Assembly: GCF_023035815.1 (NCBI RefSeq)
Contig: NZ_CP073162.1
Span: 1 to 58,045, forward strand
Origin: Borrelia parkeri
GTDB taxonomy: Bacteria > Spirochaetota > Spirochaetia > Borreliales > Borreliaceae
Length of the DNA: 58,045 bases
Reading direction: 5' to 3'
In this document: in pieces, positions 27,135-37,187 of the stretch
How the letters are laid out: every line of letters starts with the position of its first letter
Numbering within the stretch: position 1 is the stretch's first letter
Made by a program: the position numbers and the translations under genes
Notes under the pieces: generated by a model
What the model saw: the letters and a program-made list of their open reading frames with translations, nothing else
What the model was told of the DNA's origin: nothing
Database searches by the model: none

Positions 27135-27431
27135 TCATAAAAGTTTAGAATTTGATCTACAAAATATAGAAATATTAAAAAACCTAGCTACAAATATACT
27201 CCTCTTGTTAATCTTAAGTATCCCATATCTTGAAGCGAAGTCAGGACTCTTTTTGCAAATGCTTAAAAACACATCTAAACATAACTTAGCATTCCCAATA
27301 GTAAGCCCTTCTCTGCAAAGTCTCTCAAATAGCATCTCTCCTTGTCTGTCTTTCCTACAAAGTAAAACATCTTCAAAATCATATTTAGCTCCCATCATAT
27401 TTTCTATAAGCTCCCTTTTTGATACTACCAC
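27135..27431 (-). pseudogene. Unknown early protein, C-terminus frameshifted
   Basis: Unit 2 encodes 113 residues; here the first 80 or so match and then an extra base in GATCTACAAAATATAG (near 27150-27165) gives a different tail ending at 98 residues. A GTG start is supported by AAGGAGG. The protein has a helical core with cysteines and no recognised domain. It lies between ssb and DUF261 in the early operon. Confidence 0.6.
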
Positions 27432-27470
27432 CCCATACCTCCTTAACTTTTAATTTACCTTATATAACTA

Positions 27471-27867
27471 CTAAAAAGGAATATCTTCATAAAACTCATC
27501 TTGAGATTTAGAATCATTAGTCTCTTGTGTTTTAATTGATGAGTTTAAGATTTGAATATCATTTACCAAAATACTGTATTTACTCTTCCCCTCACCTGTA
27601 CGCTTATCTCTCCAATTCTCACAAGACAAGGGATCCACTAAGTACAACTTGAACCCCTCGTTTAAGCAAAACAGCAAGACTCTCAGCTTTAGAGCCAAAA
27701 ATCACACAGTCAAAAAATTGTGCTTGGCTCTCCCATGAACTACGCCTCCTAACACCTCTATTATTAGCCAGAGTAAATTTTAATATAGAAAGACTATTAC
27801 TAGTATAATTAAGCTCACAGTCTCTTGTTAAACGACCAGACATACTTAAAGAGTTAATATCAAACAC
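27471..27867 (-). pseudogene. ssb: Single-stranded DNA-binding protein, frameshifted
   Basis: An OB-fold SSB: DINSLSMSGRLTRDCEL at the start, the core strand FDCVIFGSKAESLAVLL, and an acidic tail ending EDIPF, the docking tail for repair proteins. The GTG start at 27867 has AGGAG seven bases upstream. An extra base in ACAAGACAAGG (27621-27631) breaks the frame before the NWRDKR strand. Unit 2 is intact. Confidence 0.85.
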
Positions 27868-28069
27868 CAGAACTCTCCTCATCATAAATCCTACTTAACA
27901 TCTCCATACGTCTTAAATCACAATCAAGTCTTCTCATATTTTCTAAAAATTCTTGTCTTGAATAATAATCCTGAATGAGTCTCGCTATACTTCGCATGCA
28001 AAACTTACATAAAAATCTTAAAGCCTTATAAGTAATTACCAAAAATAAAACCATAAATATAAACCTCAT
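27860..28069 (-). CDS. Small single-pass membrane protein of the early operon
   Basis: A 69-residue protein. The ATG at 28069 is chosen because AAGGG lies 7 bases before it; an upstream ATG at 28090 lacks a ribosome site. Residues 1-25 are a membrane helix (RFIFMVLFLVITYKALRFL), followed by a charged cytoplasmic helix. It overlaps ssb by 8 bases. Function unknown; possibly membrane anchoring of replication or superinfection exclusion. Confidence 0.65.
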   Translation of the reverse strand: MRFIFMVLFLVITYKALRFLCKFCMRSIARLIQDYYSRQEFLENMRRLDCDLRRMEMLSRIYDEESSGV

Positions 28070-28079
28070 AAAGGTACCC

Positions 28080-29448
28080 TTAAACAGCATTTAAAATAGG
28101 AGTGGACCAATCATTAACTACATTTGAATTACTACTAAAGGTAAAATCCATAACAGAGCTTAAAAACTTAAATCTATCCTTAATAGCTCTCCTACTCATA
28201 TCTAAATGGAATAGATTCCCATCAAAGTCATAATTTATATGTTCATTTAAAGAAAATTCTTTAACCAGAGCATCTATTTGAAATTTAAGTTTATCTTTAA
28301 TAGGTTTTGTTAACCTAGACAACTCTAACGCATGATCCTTTTTAGTTGTCTCTTCTACCTTGTCAATTTCAGATTGCAATGCAATAATCTTTTCAAGATG
28401 TCTCTTCAAATTCAAATTTTCGTCTTCATCAATCTCAAGATGACTTGCTTTTAAAAATGTTAAAAATTCAAACTTGAAATCCATATCACACAACTCTTGA
28501 TACACAAAGCTATTCTTTAAAAAATCTTCAATAATAACACTCAGCTCGTCTAAATCAATATTTTTAATATCAATATCACTATTTGATTTTAAAGATTTGG
28601 CAATATTACTTACTTCTCTGCTCTAATCTTGAAACCTCAGTCATTACAGCACTAATAAAATTATCATCCCTATTAATTACACAGTTGATAGCCTCATTAC
28701 CTATGATAATAAATAAATTTCCCCTATCTAAACCTGTACATAAGAGTTGCATTTGTACTTGAACATAATATTTGAAGAAATATTTATTTTCTAAAAAATT
28801 ACCTGTTTTATTGTATTCAAAAGCTGCACTTTTTAAGTAAAGATTATCACTAAATTTGATCTCAAGTAACTCTGCTTCTCCCGAGCTGCTTACAAACCAT
28901 CCATCAATTGTTGACCCAACTAATGTCTCACGGCCCTTAAATTTTTTAAAATAATTATATTTGTCAACACCGTTTGCATATTTGTTTTTATGCAACACTT
29001 CAATATTGCCTGCGTGCATACGAACAAATTCATCAAATCCTAAAGACTCTAGTATCTTCCCCTTTCTCATGCTTAAATTATCTTCAAATGGAATCTCTCT
29101 TCCTATAGCTTTAAGTATCCTATCTCGCATTAATTTTTCTAAAGAATCAGCTCCAATAAACATACTTCCAACTTCACTTGCACCCATATGCTTTAATGCT
29201 TCTCTTTGCATACTAAAATCAACCTTACTATTAAACTTAAAACATTCATCTCTTCCAATTTTTGGTAATTTACGTCCTATCTTATTTATTTTACTTAACT
29301 GTTTTTGTTTACCTTTAAAATTTTCTTGACTTTGATATGCAAAAGATTCAAATCCTTCAAACATCATCTGCCTGTACAAACCAAATTGTTGCATCCCCAC
29401 CTCTGATCTTTGTTTTATTTTTGTTATTTTTGTCATTATATTTATCAT
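28080..29448 (-). pseudogene. YqaJ-like phage exonuclease (DUF244), frameshifted
   Basis: Unit 2 has the intact 452-residue protein. The ATG at 29448 is preferred, since GAGGGG lies 6 bases upstream and it matches the unit 2 start; open sequence up to 29685 covers the promoter region. The nuclease motifs are present in this copy too. An extra base at about 28613-28622 (ACTTCTCTGCTC against ACTTCCTGCTC) separates the nuclease part from the C-terminal coiled coil. Confidence 0.78.
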
Positions 29449-29484
29449 ATTTAACCCCTCATATATTAGGTATTTATAAATAAA

Positions 29485-29513
29485 ATAATATAACAAAAAA
29501 TTGTTTTTGTCAA
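29485..29513 (-). promoter_or_regulatory. Early operon promoter, unit 1
   Basis: On the - strand TTGACA, a 17-base spacer and TATTAT, a near-perfect sigma-70 promoter for DUF244-ssb-DUF261-dam. It is divergent from the PF57 promoter of unit 2. Confidence 0.8.
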
Positions 29514-29575
29514 AACTTTTTGATATATTATTTTTGTTAAATTCTATAAAAAATACATTTTTATTATAAATAGGT

Positions 29576-29604
29576 TTACTTTTTATCCGGTATTGCGTTA
29601 CTAT
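29576..29604 (+). promoter_or_regulatory. Promoter candidate of the unit 2 partition cassette
   Basis: TTACTT, a 17-base spacer and TACTAT, about 40 bases before the PF57 start codon. The same boxes precede the intact cassette across the circle junction. Confidence 0.6.
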
Positions 29605-29645
29605 GATTAACAATAATAAACCTAATAAATAATAGGAGCTTAATA

Positions 29646-30756
29646 ATGAAAAGCATAAACAAAACTTACCAACAAACACCAACACAAATTAATAGTTTTA
29701 ATATCTACATTAGATTACGTGAACTTGAACCTTAAAAAATACACTCAAAGCAACATACTTTATTACTTTAATAGACAATCTAAGACGCAAATGACCTAAA
29801 AAACCTATCAAACTTAAAACACTTCAAAAATATCTTTATAAATTAGAAAAAGAATTTAAAGTGTCACAATTAATTATCACAAACATTTGGGAGTTAACAT
29901 GGGAACTGAAATTCATTACAAACTTAAATACTCTAAAAAAGAATGTCATCACATAATCAATAAACACTTTAGAGATAAAAAAGAAGAAAAATATCAAAAA
30001 ACGTGTCAAATACTTATCTTAAAAAGACTTGCATTAAAAATGAGAAGTGTAGAAAAATGGGCGTGTTTTATATAATACTTATAATAAAAAAGAAGAAAAT
30101 AAAAACAACACAAAATACTATAGAAAAATTACAAGTAGAGAAATACGCTAAGAAATGCAAATTTAAATCAAATGCTTTCCTTTCTATTTTGAATTTAGAA
30201 GCGGAAAAAGATTTTAAAATTCAATCATTTAAAGCCATTAAAATAGCTGAAAATTATAGTTACGAAAAAACAAATGACATTAAACCAAATAACAGTAAGC
30301 TTAAGAATAAACAAAAAGAATTAAGTAAGATATTAGATGAGATAAAAGCTAATCTAAAGAATGAAGGATATGACAACAAACAATTAAAGATCCAAATACA
30401 AAACGTGTATGAACAATATAAAAACAAACCCCACTTTATCATAGAAAGAGATAAATACATCGATTTAAAGAAGATAATAGAAAAACTTAAAAAAATAGTT
30501 GAATGTGCTAATAAAAACGTGAAAGAAAATGAAAGAGACATTAGGAATAACGTATTTAGCATACTTCTTGAACAATTAAAAGACAAAGTGGACATATCGG
30601 TTTTGGTACCAATATTAAAGAATTATTTAAGCAAACAGAACAAATTAGAATATAACAAGGTATTTAGTAACCATTACTACTATGAACTTTTAGAGTTAAT
30701 GGAAAATAATAAAGATTATTTACAATTAGGAGAATCTAAAAAAGTTACTAAGTTAA
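29646..30756 (+). pseudogene. PF57/62 replication protein, broken copy (unit 2)
   Basis: Homologous to the gene at 1-1095 over its whole length, with many substitutions and several indels. An insertion within the first 10 codons (ATAAACAAAACTTACC) already shifts the frame. Open pieces remain at 29887-30075 and 30003-30791. The 3' half is nearly identical to unit 1 and the 5' half is less so. The stop is displaced by an extra T near 30749. Confidence 0.8.
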
Positions 30757-30765
30757 GGATTAATT

Positions 30766-31342
30766 ATGGAAAGTGTGTTAGAACGCCTTAAAGATAAAAA
30801 ATTAGAAATTAAGGATAAGATTGATAAAGCTGAGATCTTTTTACAAAAATAGAGAAAGTAAAAATAGCAAAACATTGTATCATACAAAAATAATGAATGG
30901 ATTTCTTTTCATTTGGCAGTTGATAAAAATCAAAAGGACAAATTTTTTATTTCATTTAGAGGATTATTTAATCAGAGAAAAAATAACACCTTTTAATTTA
31001 TTTTCTTTAAAAGATGATGATAAATTTTTAGGTATTTATTATGGTTATAGAAAACCAATAAAGAATATAGTAAGAAGAGTATGAGGAAAATGGAATCGTG
31101 AAAACAACCTCATTTTCAAAAGTTTATTACATAGAATTTAGATTTAAAAAGGGTAGTGTATTTTGTTATCTTAAGAGGGATATCTCGTTTAATTAGAAAA
31201 GATAAAACAGATACAAAATATTATCAATCTTTAATTGAAAATATTTCACAAACTTAGAAAAACTAAGTATATGAATTTTATGGTAAAAAATTATCAGAAG
31301 GAGGGCTAATAAACAAATGGATAGAAAAAACCTTAAAAGTAA
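30766..31342 (+). pseudogene. PF50 partition protein, broken copy
   Basis: Matches 1105-1665 in order, including FLGIYYGYRKP, but at least five small indels interrupt it; the longest recognisable piece is 30821-31084. Substitutions are spread throughout, so it is not a recent exact copy. Confidence 0.78.
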
Positions 31343-32125
31343 TTACAATTACAACACATTAAAGGTGGTGTTGGAAAAAGTACAAGTTCAATTATATTTG
31401 CTAACACTATTGGCTCAAAAATACAAAGTACTTTTAATCGATATGGATGACCAAGGCATCAGTATCACTAGTTATTATTTTAATGAACTAGAAAATAGGG
31501 CAAAATATATCAATTTCTAAAATTAAATATAGACGAAGTTTTAATAGAAAAAATTAGATATTAATAGAATTAATAGTTAATATCAATACTAATTTAGACA
31601 TAATACCTAGTTATATAAATTTATATTCTCTTAAACAGAAGTATGAATGTGTTAATTGTGAAAAGGACGTTTGCATTTGTTGATTTAAGGAATGTTAAAA
31701 AACAAACTATCTTATTTAATAACTGATTTATGAGTTATATAATTATTGATACGAATCCTTATTTAGGAATTTTACATTAAAGACTATCTTTAATATCCAC
31801 TGATTATATAATATCTCCAATGACAGCTGAAAAATGGTCAATTGAAAGTTTTGATTTATTATCTGCATTACATAAATAAGTATAATTTAAAATTACCTAT
31901 TTTTTTAATTGTAACTAGATTTAAAAACAATCTTACACATAAAAATTTATTAAATCAATTAGAAAGTCTAATGCTGAATTTTTTAGGCATTATATCAGAA
32001 AGAGAAGATTTAAACAGAAGAATAGCATGAAATGTAGAAATTTTGATTTTACAAAAGACTATATTATGTGAATATCAAAATGCTATGAGATTTGTTTTCT
32101 TATCAAAAACATTGTTGAATTTTAA
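31317..32125 (+). pseudogene. parA: ParA (PF32), broken copy
   Basis: The Walker A region is present in the DNA (AAAGGTGGTGTTGGAAAAAG) but sits in a different frame from the start codon. LLIDMDDQ and a SPMTAEKWS-like stretch are still recognisable in separate frames. Many one-base insertions and deletions occur. It clearly descends from a related but different PF32 allele, perhaps another compatibility type. Confidence 0.82.
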
Positions 32126-32138
32126 CAAACATATAAAC

Positions 32139-32156
32139 TGTCCGTTGCAACGGACA
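32139..32156. repeat. Palindrome after the broken parA
   Basis: TGTCCGTTG and CAACGGACA form a perfect 18-base palindrome, with partial pairing beyond. Compared with 2410-2441 the centre is TTGCAA instead of ATGCAT, so both arms changed together. Confidence 0.75.
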
Positions 32157-32222
32157 ATTTTTCAAAGAGTCCTATGAGTAAATTATTTAGAAATTTGTAA
32201 GTTCAAAGACGCAATTTATCTA

Positions 32223-32823
32223 ATGATCAATAAAGTGGTTGGTTTAAAGGAATCAAAAACAGAATGCCCAATACTGAATTCAGCTATATACTTAGTACAA
32301 TTGTAGATGAACATAAAAGATCACTAGAATAGTTTGAGGGAATTTAGTAAGCCGAAGTTACTGATTAATATTAAAAGACGAAATATATGCGAAAATAATT
32401 GACACTATGAAGATCTTTAAAAAGAAATTAATGAAAAAGAACTTTATTTAGAAGATGGATTTAAAACTTTTTCAGATTTTATATCAGCGTTTAAGCTTGC
32501 AAGAATCTCAGGCTTATCTGGATATAAAATTATGGCTGATAGCCATTGAATCGAGGTGTGCTTATAGAGGAGGAATTTATAATTCAGAATGGGATTCAAA
32601 ATTGCTTCTTCAGATATATACAAACTACAAATAGTGATATCTATTAAAGAGATCAAGACAAAATCCAATAAAGCCATTAAGATTTCAGCTTAAGAATCAA
32701 GATAGTTACGATTTTTATAAGCAAAATGCTAAGTTTACAAGTTTCTTAATGGATGAACTTTTTAAAGACAAAAAAGATTTACTTGAAGAGTTTATGAAAA
32801 AATTTAAAAGTTTAAAAGGCTAA
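32223..32823 (+). pseudogene. PF49 partition protein, broken copy
   Basis: Corresponds to 2489-3058. The ribosome site and first codons are altered (ATGATCAATAAAGTGG), and multiple indels such as GAATCGAGGTGTGCTT in place of GAATCAGGTTTT interrupt the middle. The last 170 bases are almost identical to unit 1. Confidence 0.78.
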
Positions 32824-32825
32824 GT

Positions 32826-33281
32826 ATGAAGGAGTTTTTAAATAAGGGGTTTACTGAAGAAGCTGTGGAATTTCATTTTACTTCATAATGATAATTCTAA
32901 TTTTGAAGTCTTAAGGGAAAAGATGAATATTAAAACTCATCATTAAGTGAGAATAACTTAATATATTAATTTGCAAAGATAGAATTTAATAGGGATATAT
33001 CTGATTTAGATAACAAGAGTGGACAATATATTGACAAATTTATTTTAGATTTACATATATCAATAATGATATTGGAGAAGAAGTGGTAGAGGACCATTCT
33101 TGTCTTAAGAAGAAATGAAAATAATCATACAATCTGTTAGAAAAGCTTGATATGTCAAATAAGTTTTATTAGAAAAGCTTAGTGTAGGAAATAGAATCTC
33201 ACTATTATTATAGCAGTAGGTGTTTTTCAATAGATTATATCTATTGTTATGTCTCTAATAAGTAAGTTCTTTAAAAAATAA
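32826..33281 (+). pseudogene. Bdr-like coiled-coil gene, broken copy
   Basis: Corresponds to 3061-3530. It keeps the correct ATGAAGGAG start that unit 1 lacks, then gains an extra G (GCTGTGGAATTTC) and loses several bases later, with stretches missing. The membrane-anchor region near 33190-33270 is still recognisable. Confidence 0.75.
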
Positions 33282-33509
33282 AAATTTTACTTATAACTAA
33301 GGATTGACTTAATTTTAGATTTATTGTATGCTACCTATAGTCGATAATTCTACATTTTAGGACTACCTATAATTTTCCATTAAAAGCCTATTGAGCTTAA
33401 TTAAGAACTCTTAAATGAATTTTGCTAATTAAGCTCTAAATTTTTTATAATTATACAAAACCTAATATTTGCTGTATTTTGGTTTTATTAATACTTATAG
33501 GAGTTAATC

Positions 33510-34601
33510 ATGACAAATAAAATAACAAGAACTAAAATTCAAAATACAAAAACTAAAATGCGCAGAGCAGTTAAAAAACAGAGTAAACAGACAGCAAGAA
33601 AAGTAACAGATATAAGAGTAAATAATCAAAATTCAGTAACAAATGAAAATCAATCAAAGATAAACTTTCTAAAGTCTCTGCATAGTCTACAAATGCATTT
33701 AAGTGGTGTTGATAAAAATCTTAATGGGTATGGATATAAGTATCAAGACTTTAATGAGATAATAAGAGAAATTAAGAACGTTATAAAGACCAATAATTTA
33801 GACATTGGTTTTGTTCAACTTCCAACCATAAAGACTTTTGGGATGATGGTACAATTAATGTTATTACAACAACATTTTATAGCCCAAACAGTGGCTATTC
33901 TGAGTCATTTGATACACCAATTTATAGCGAGAAGTAACTGTCATCTGTATCATCAAAGAATCAAAACACTTTGCCTCAACTTGTGGGTTCATGCAATAAC
34001 TTATTTTAAAAGGTATGCACTTGTTGCATACCTTTCAATTGAGAGTGAAGTTGACACTGATGCTAGTTCCTTAGAGCATGTTCAAGAAGCTAATGGAGAA
34101 AGAGTTAGTAGTGTGGATGTTTCACCTGTAAATTCTTTAAATAAAGATAAAGATATTAATACTAAAAGAGTAACTAAAGGTGAAACAAAACAGCCACCTG
34201 TAAGTCATAAATCTGTAATTAGTCTTGATAAACTTCCTAAACGTATACCCGCTAAGTATCATTATTACAAGAAATTGCTTCAAGCATCTAAAAGGATGCA
34301 TTCGGTATTAGATGATGCACCTTTTGATAGTTTAGAAATGATAGATAAGTTTTTAATACAATTAAAGAATGATGATGATTCGAGTATACTCAAGTTTTTT
34401 GAAACCAAACCAGAGCTTAAAACTATAAAGTATTGGACTGAGCTTATAAATAATTATTTAAAGAGAACAGAGTCTGATCCAGAAGTAATTGAAGGTTTTT
34501 CTAAATTTTTAACATATAGAGAGCCAAAATATGGCCAGAGTCCACTCAAATTATTTGGATATATAGCTAGTGATAATAATTTTGGGTATCTATGTGAGTA
34601 A
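33510..34601 (+). CDS. erf: Erf-family recombinase, internal stretch out of frame (unit 2)
   Basis: The frame stays open for 363 residues and both ends match the unit 1 Erf, including ITYFKRYALVAYL. However, about 50 residues (roughly 110-160) are read in another frame between two compensating indels near 33838-33850 and 33928-33960. The replaced part is the conserved Erf core before the motif, and the glycine-serine of GSCITY is lost, so activity is doubtful. The promoter upstream is also damaged. Confidence 0.75.
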   Translation: MTNKITRTKIQNTKTKMRRAVKKQSKQTARKVTDIRVNNQNSVTNENQSKINFLKSLHSLQMHLSGVDKNLNGYGYKYQDFNEIIREIKNVIKTNNLDIGFVQLPTIKTFGMMVQLMLLQQHFIAQTVAILSHLIHQFIARSNCHLYHQRIKTLCLNLWVHAITYFKRYALVAYLSIESEVDTDASSLEHVQEANGERVSSVDVSPVNSLNKDKDINTKRVTKGETKQPPVSHKSVISLDKLPKRIPAKYHYYKKLLQASKRMHSVLDDAPFDSLEMIDKFLIQLKNDDDSSILKFFETKPELKTIKYWTELINNYLKRTESDPEVIEGFSKFLTYREPKYGQSPLKLFGYIASDNNFGYLCE

Positions 34602-34630
34602 ACAGGACCTCTATTCCATTTATTTTAAAA

Positions 34631-34656
34631 GATAAGCCCTTAGGTGAGGGCTTATC
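34631..34656. terminator. Bidirectional terminator, unit 2
   Basis: Identical to 4881-4906, between convergent erf and the lipoprotein gene. Confidence 0.85.
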
Positions 34657-34668
34657 TTTTTTATTTAT

Positions 34669-35022
34669 TTAATTTTGTAATTTTGAATATCTTTTGTACA
34701 CCATTTGGGCAATGGGTTTAATTATACTAATATATTCTTTAAACAGATTGATATTAAACATTAAATCATCAATTGTACTCTCAGATTTCAGTGTTGATGT
34801 ATCAAAGTAAGTAAACTTAGGATACTTTGGGTCATTAACCTTTTTCTTTGTTCTAGTTAAGAATACTTGTAAGTACATAACATAATCAGATAACTTAGCT
34901 TCATATACACTTAGTTCTTTAATAGTTTGGGTTTTAGGAGGTGTTGGCTCCTCTGTTAGTGACGCAATAGATGTACATGAAAAGATAACTGTTAAAAGGG
35001 TTAGTTTTATAAGTTTACTCAA
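34669..35022 (-). CDS. Small lipoprotein of the bly cluster (unit 2)
   Basis: Same 117-residue protein as 4919-5272, with VIFSC lipobox and TTG start after AAGGAGG. One silent change is visible in the comparison (TCGTATAC against TCATATAC). Confidence 0.8.
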   Translation of the reverse strand: MSKLIKLTLLTVIFSCTSIASLTEEPTPPKTQTIKELSVYEAKLSDYVMYLQVFLTRTKKKVNDPKYPKFTYFDTSTLKSESTIDDLMFNINLFKEYISIIKPIAQMVYKRYSKLQN

Positions 35023-35023
35023 A

Positions 35024-35359
35024 TTATGCCTCCTTTAGCATTTTGATGTAAGTGCTCATTATCTTGTTACGTTTAGCTCTAAGTTGTGATGTGTATTTTG
35101 TAAGCTCATCGTGATCATCAGCATTTTCTATGATTTCAATGTTAATCCTTAGTATCTCCTCAATTTCACGTAGTAGTTTAATAGCTTCCCTCCCTTCCAT
35201 TTGATATATGCTAGCTTCATATAGAACGTAAAAGTAATTAACCACTTTAGTAAAAATATTGATATAAGTGGCAGTATTTTTACCGTGGTGATTACTTTTA
35301 ATAATTTCGGTAAAGTTATTTAAAATATCAACACTTAATTTAGCAGTGCTTAATTTCAT
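35024..35359 (-). CDS. blyB: BlyB (unit 2)
   Basis: As 5274-5609, with one residue difference (NNHHG here reads SNHHG) and two silent changes close by. Coupled to blyA by ATGA. Confidence 0.8.
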   Translation of the reverse strand: MKLSTAKLSVDILNNFTEIIKSNHHGKNTATYINIFTKVVNYFYVLYEASIYQMEGREAIKLLREIEEILRINIEIIENADDHDELTKYTSQLRAKRNKIMSTYIKMLKEA

Positions 35360-35553
35360 AAGTCCTCTCCTTTATCTGTGTCTTTACCTTGTTTTTTTAT
35401 CTTACTAGCTAAAATAGTTAGTATATCTTTGATTGCTGGCTTGAAGATCAGTCCAAGACTTAAGATAAAGGCACCAATAATAACTAACTTCACTTCATTG
35501 ATGTTAATCAGTTGAAGTAAAAAATTTAATACATTATTCTCAACTTCATTCAA
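35356..35553 (-). CDS. blyA: BlyA holin-like protein (unit 2)
   Basis: Identical to the unit 1 protein: one membrane segment and a basic tail, TTG start after AGGAG. Confidence 0.8.
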   Translation of the reverse strand: MNEVENNVLNFLLQLININEVKLVIIGAFILSLGLIFKPAIKDILTILASKIKKQGKDTDKGEDL

Positions 35554-35636
35554 CTTTATGTCTCCTCTCATTTAAATTGGTAGCTACAACTATATATCAA
35601 TATAGCAAAAACAAAACTAAAAAATACAAATAAAAA

Positions 35637-36551
35637 TTATAGCTTCACGAGTAAAGGAACGCCACTCACATTCTTTTGCATATACCAACCTTCTAGAATA
35701 TTGGCATCAAAACCTGTACCGCCATGTACACTTGAAAGCTTAAAGATAGTTCGTTTTGAAGAATAGCTATATTTTATGCTTACTTCTTTATCAGATTGTG
35801 AAGTTGAATTAGATCTTGCAGTAACTTTGACAATTAAATATATGGGACTATCATCATATGAACTGTCTGTTTGTATAATAATTTCTTCATTGTTAGATGT
35901 AGCTGTGGACCCAAGGTCAAAGACATAACGTCCATATTTTAAACTAGACATGTACACAGTGTTTCTATAAAACCCGTCACTATTATAACTAGTTGCTCTT
36001 ATTGTAGTAGTACTACTTGTACTAAAGCTGTTACTAATACCAGTTAGATATTCTTGTACTGGAATTTTTTTTAAACTAGAGTAATAAAGTCCTATAAAGT
36101 AATGACTTTTGCTTAAATTATCTTCAGGCAAGTTAGATTCAAACTTACTTGTAACTTTACTTATAATAGTGTCCATAACACTAGATTCATTATTTTTAAG
36201 TTTTTCTATAACTTTATTATATGTCTGTGAAATACTACTAGAGTCATCTTTTAAAAATTTGGTAAGTACTTGACTATAAACTTGGTTTATAAAATTGGTG
36301 TCGCTTAGCAATTCATTAGCAATTAGTGTTTTGATAACTTGTTTGAAATCATTCTTTCGATCACCATCATCTAGGAATATTTTTGTATGTAAGTCCTTAT
36401 GGAAGTTATCAAGAGTAATAGCATGACAACTAGAAAACCCATCATCTAGGACCAAAAGGTCAGTGGGTTTAAGCTTGGTTAATTTATTAAGATTTTTAAT
36501 CTCAATTGTATCATCGTGTTTTACAATACCTTCAGGTTCTTGACTTGACAT
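35637..36551 (-). CDS. DUF685 protein, probable tail fibre (unit 2)
   Basis: Identical 304-residue protein to 5887-6801, placed between baseplate and lysis genes. Confidence 0.7.
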   Translation of the reverse strand: MSSQEPEGIVKHDDTIEIKNLNKLTKLKPTDLLVLDDGFSSCHAITLDNFHKDLHTKIFLDDGDRKNDFKQVIKTLIANELLSDTNFINQVYSQVLTKFLKDDSSSISQTYNKVIEKLKNNESSVMDTIISKVTSKFESNLPEDNLSKSHYFIGLYYSSLKKIPVQEYLTGISNSFSTSSTTTIRATSYNSDGFYRNTVYMSSLKYGRYVFDLGSTATSNNEEIIIQTDSSYDDSPIYLIVKVTARSNSTSQSDKEVSIKYSYSSKRTIFKLSSVHGGTGFDANILEGWYMQKNVSGVPLLVKL

Positions 36552-36567
36552 AAAATCTCCTTAACTA

Positions 36568-37173
36568 TTATCCTTTAAATTCTTTTATATATTGACCCTC
36601 ATGGTCTTGTATCTTGAGTACTCTTCCAATAGGGATCAGTTTTTTAATAAGTGCATAAATTGAATGCTCATATCCTTTAGGAAGCAAGGTCATAGTCCAA
36701 GCTTTTTTAAAGATTTGCCCATTTTTTTTAGTTCTAAAGATAATTTTTTTATATGGGGAGTTTTTTGGAGTACTACCTACAATAAATACGATAACATTAG
36801 TTTTAATATGACTTTTAAGTTTGATGTTAATAACACCAGGCTCTAGAGTAGTAGGAACAATATCAACATTAAGAAAAGCCTTAAATAGTTTTATAAATGA
36901 TTCATGGGTTCCAATATGACGCAAAGCAAATAGTACACTATCAATATTTTTAGCAAGTGTTTCAAGTGTTTGGTTTGTTGAGTAAATAATTTGTAGTATA
37001 TCAGATAACCAAAACGCTATGAATCTTGAATTTAGGTGCTCACTAGCATTAATATCTTCGAAATTAGCAATAAGATCTTTAATTTCTTTGATGATTTTAT
37101 TTATAAATGCTAATTCAGTATTTATAATTTTTTCAACTTGAGTGTCTTTAAGAAATGTCGGTATATTTACCAT
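36568..37173 (-). CDS. DUF735 tail protein I-like (unit 2)
   Basis: Identical 201-residue protein to 6818-7423, following the J-like gene. Confidence 0.7.
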   Translation of the reverse strand: MVNIPTFLKDTQVEKIINTELAFINKIIKEIKDLIANFEDINASEHLNSRFIAFWLSDILQIIYSTNQTLETLAKNIDSVLFALRHIGTHESFIKLFKAFLNVDIVPTTLEPGVINIKLKSHIKTNVIVFIVGSTPKNSPYKKIIFRTKKNGQIFKKAWTMTLLPKGYEHSIYALIKKLIPIGRVLKIQDHEGQYIKEFKG

Positions 37174-37187
37174 AATCTATCCTTTTT

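Noticed and set aside
29449..29685. Hydrophobic 79-residue extension of DUF244 in unit 1
   Set aside because: It covers the divergent promoters and is not open in unit 2; the ATG at 29448 has a proper ribosome site.
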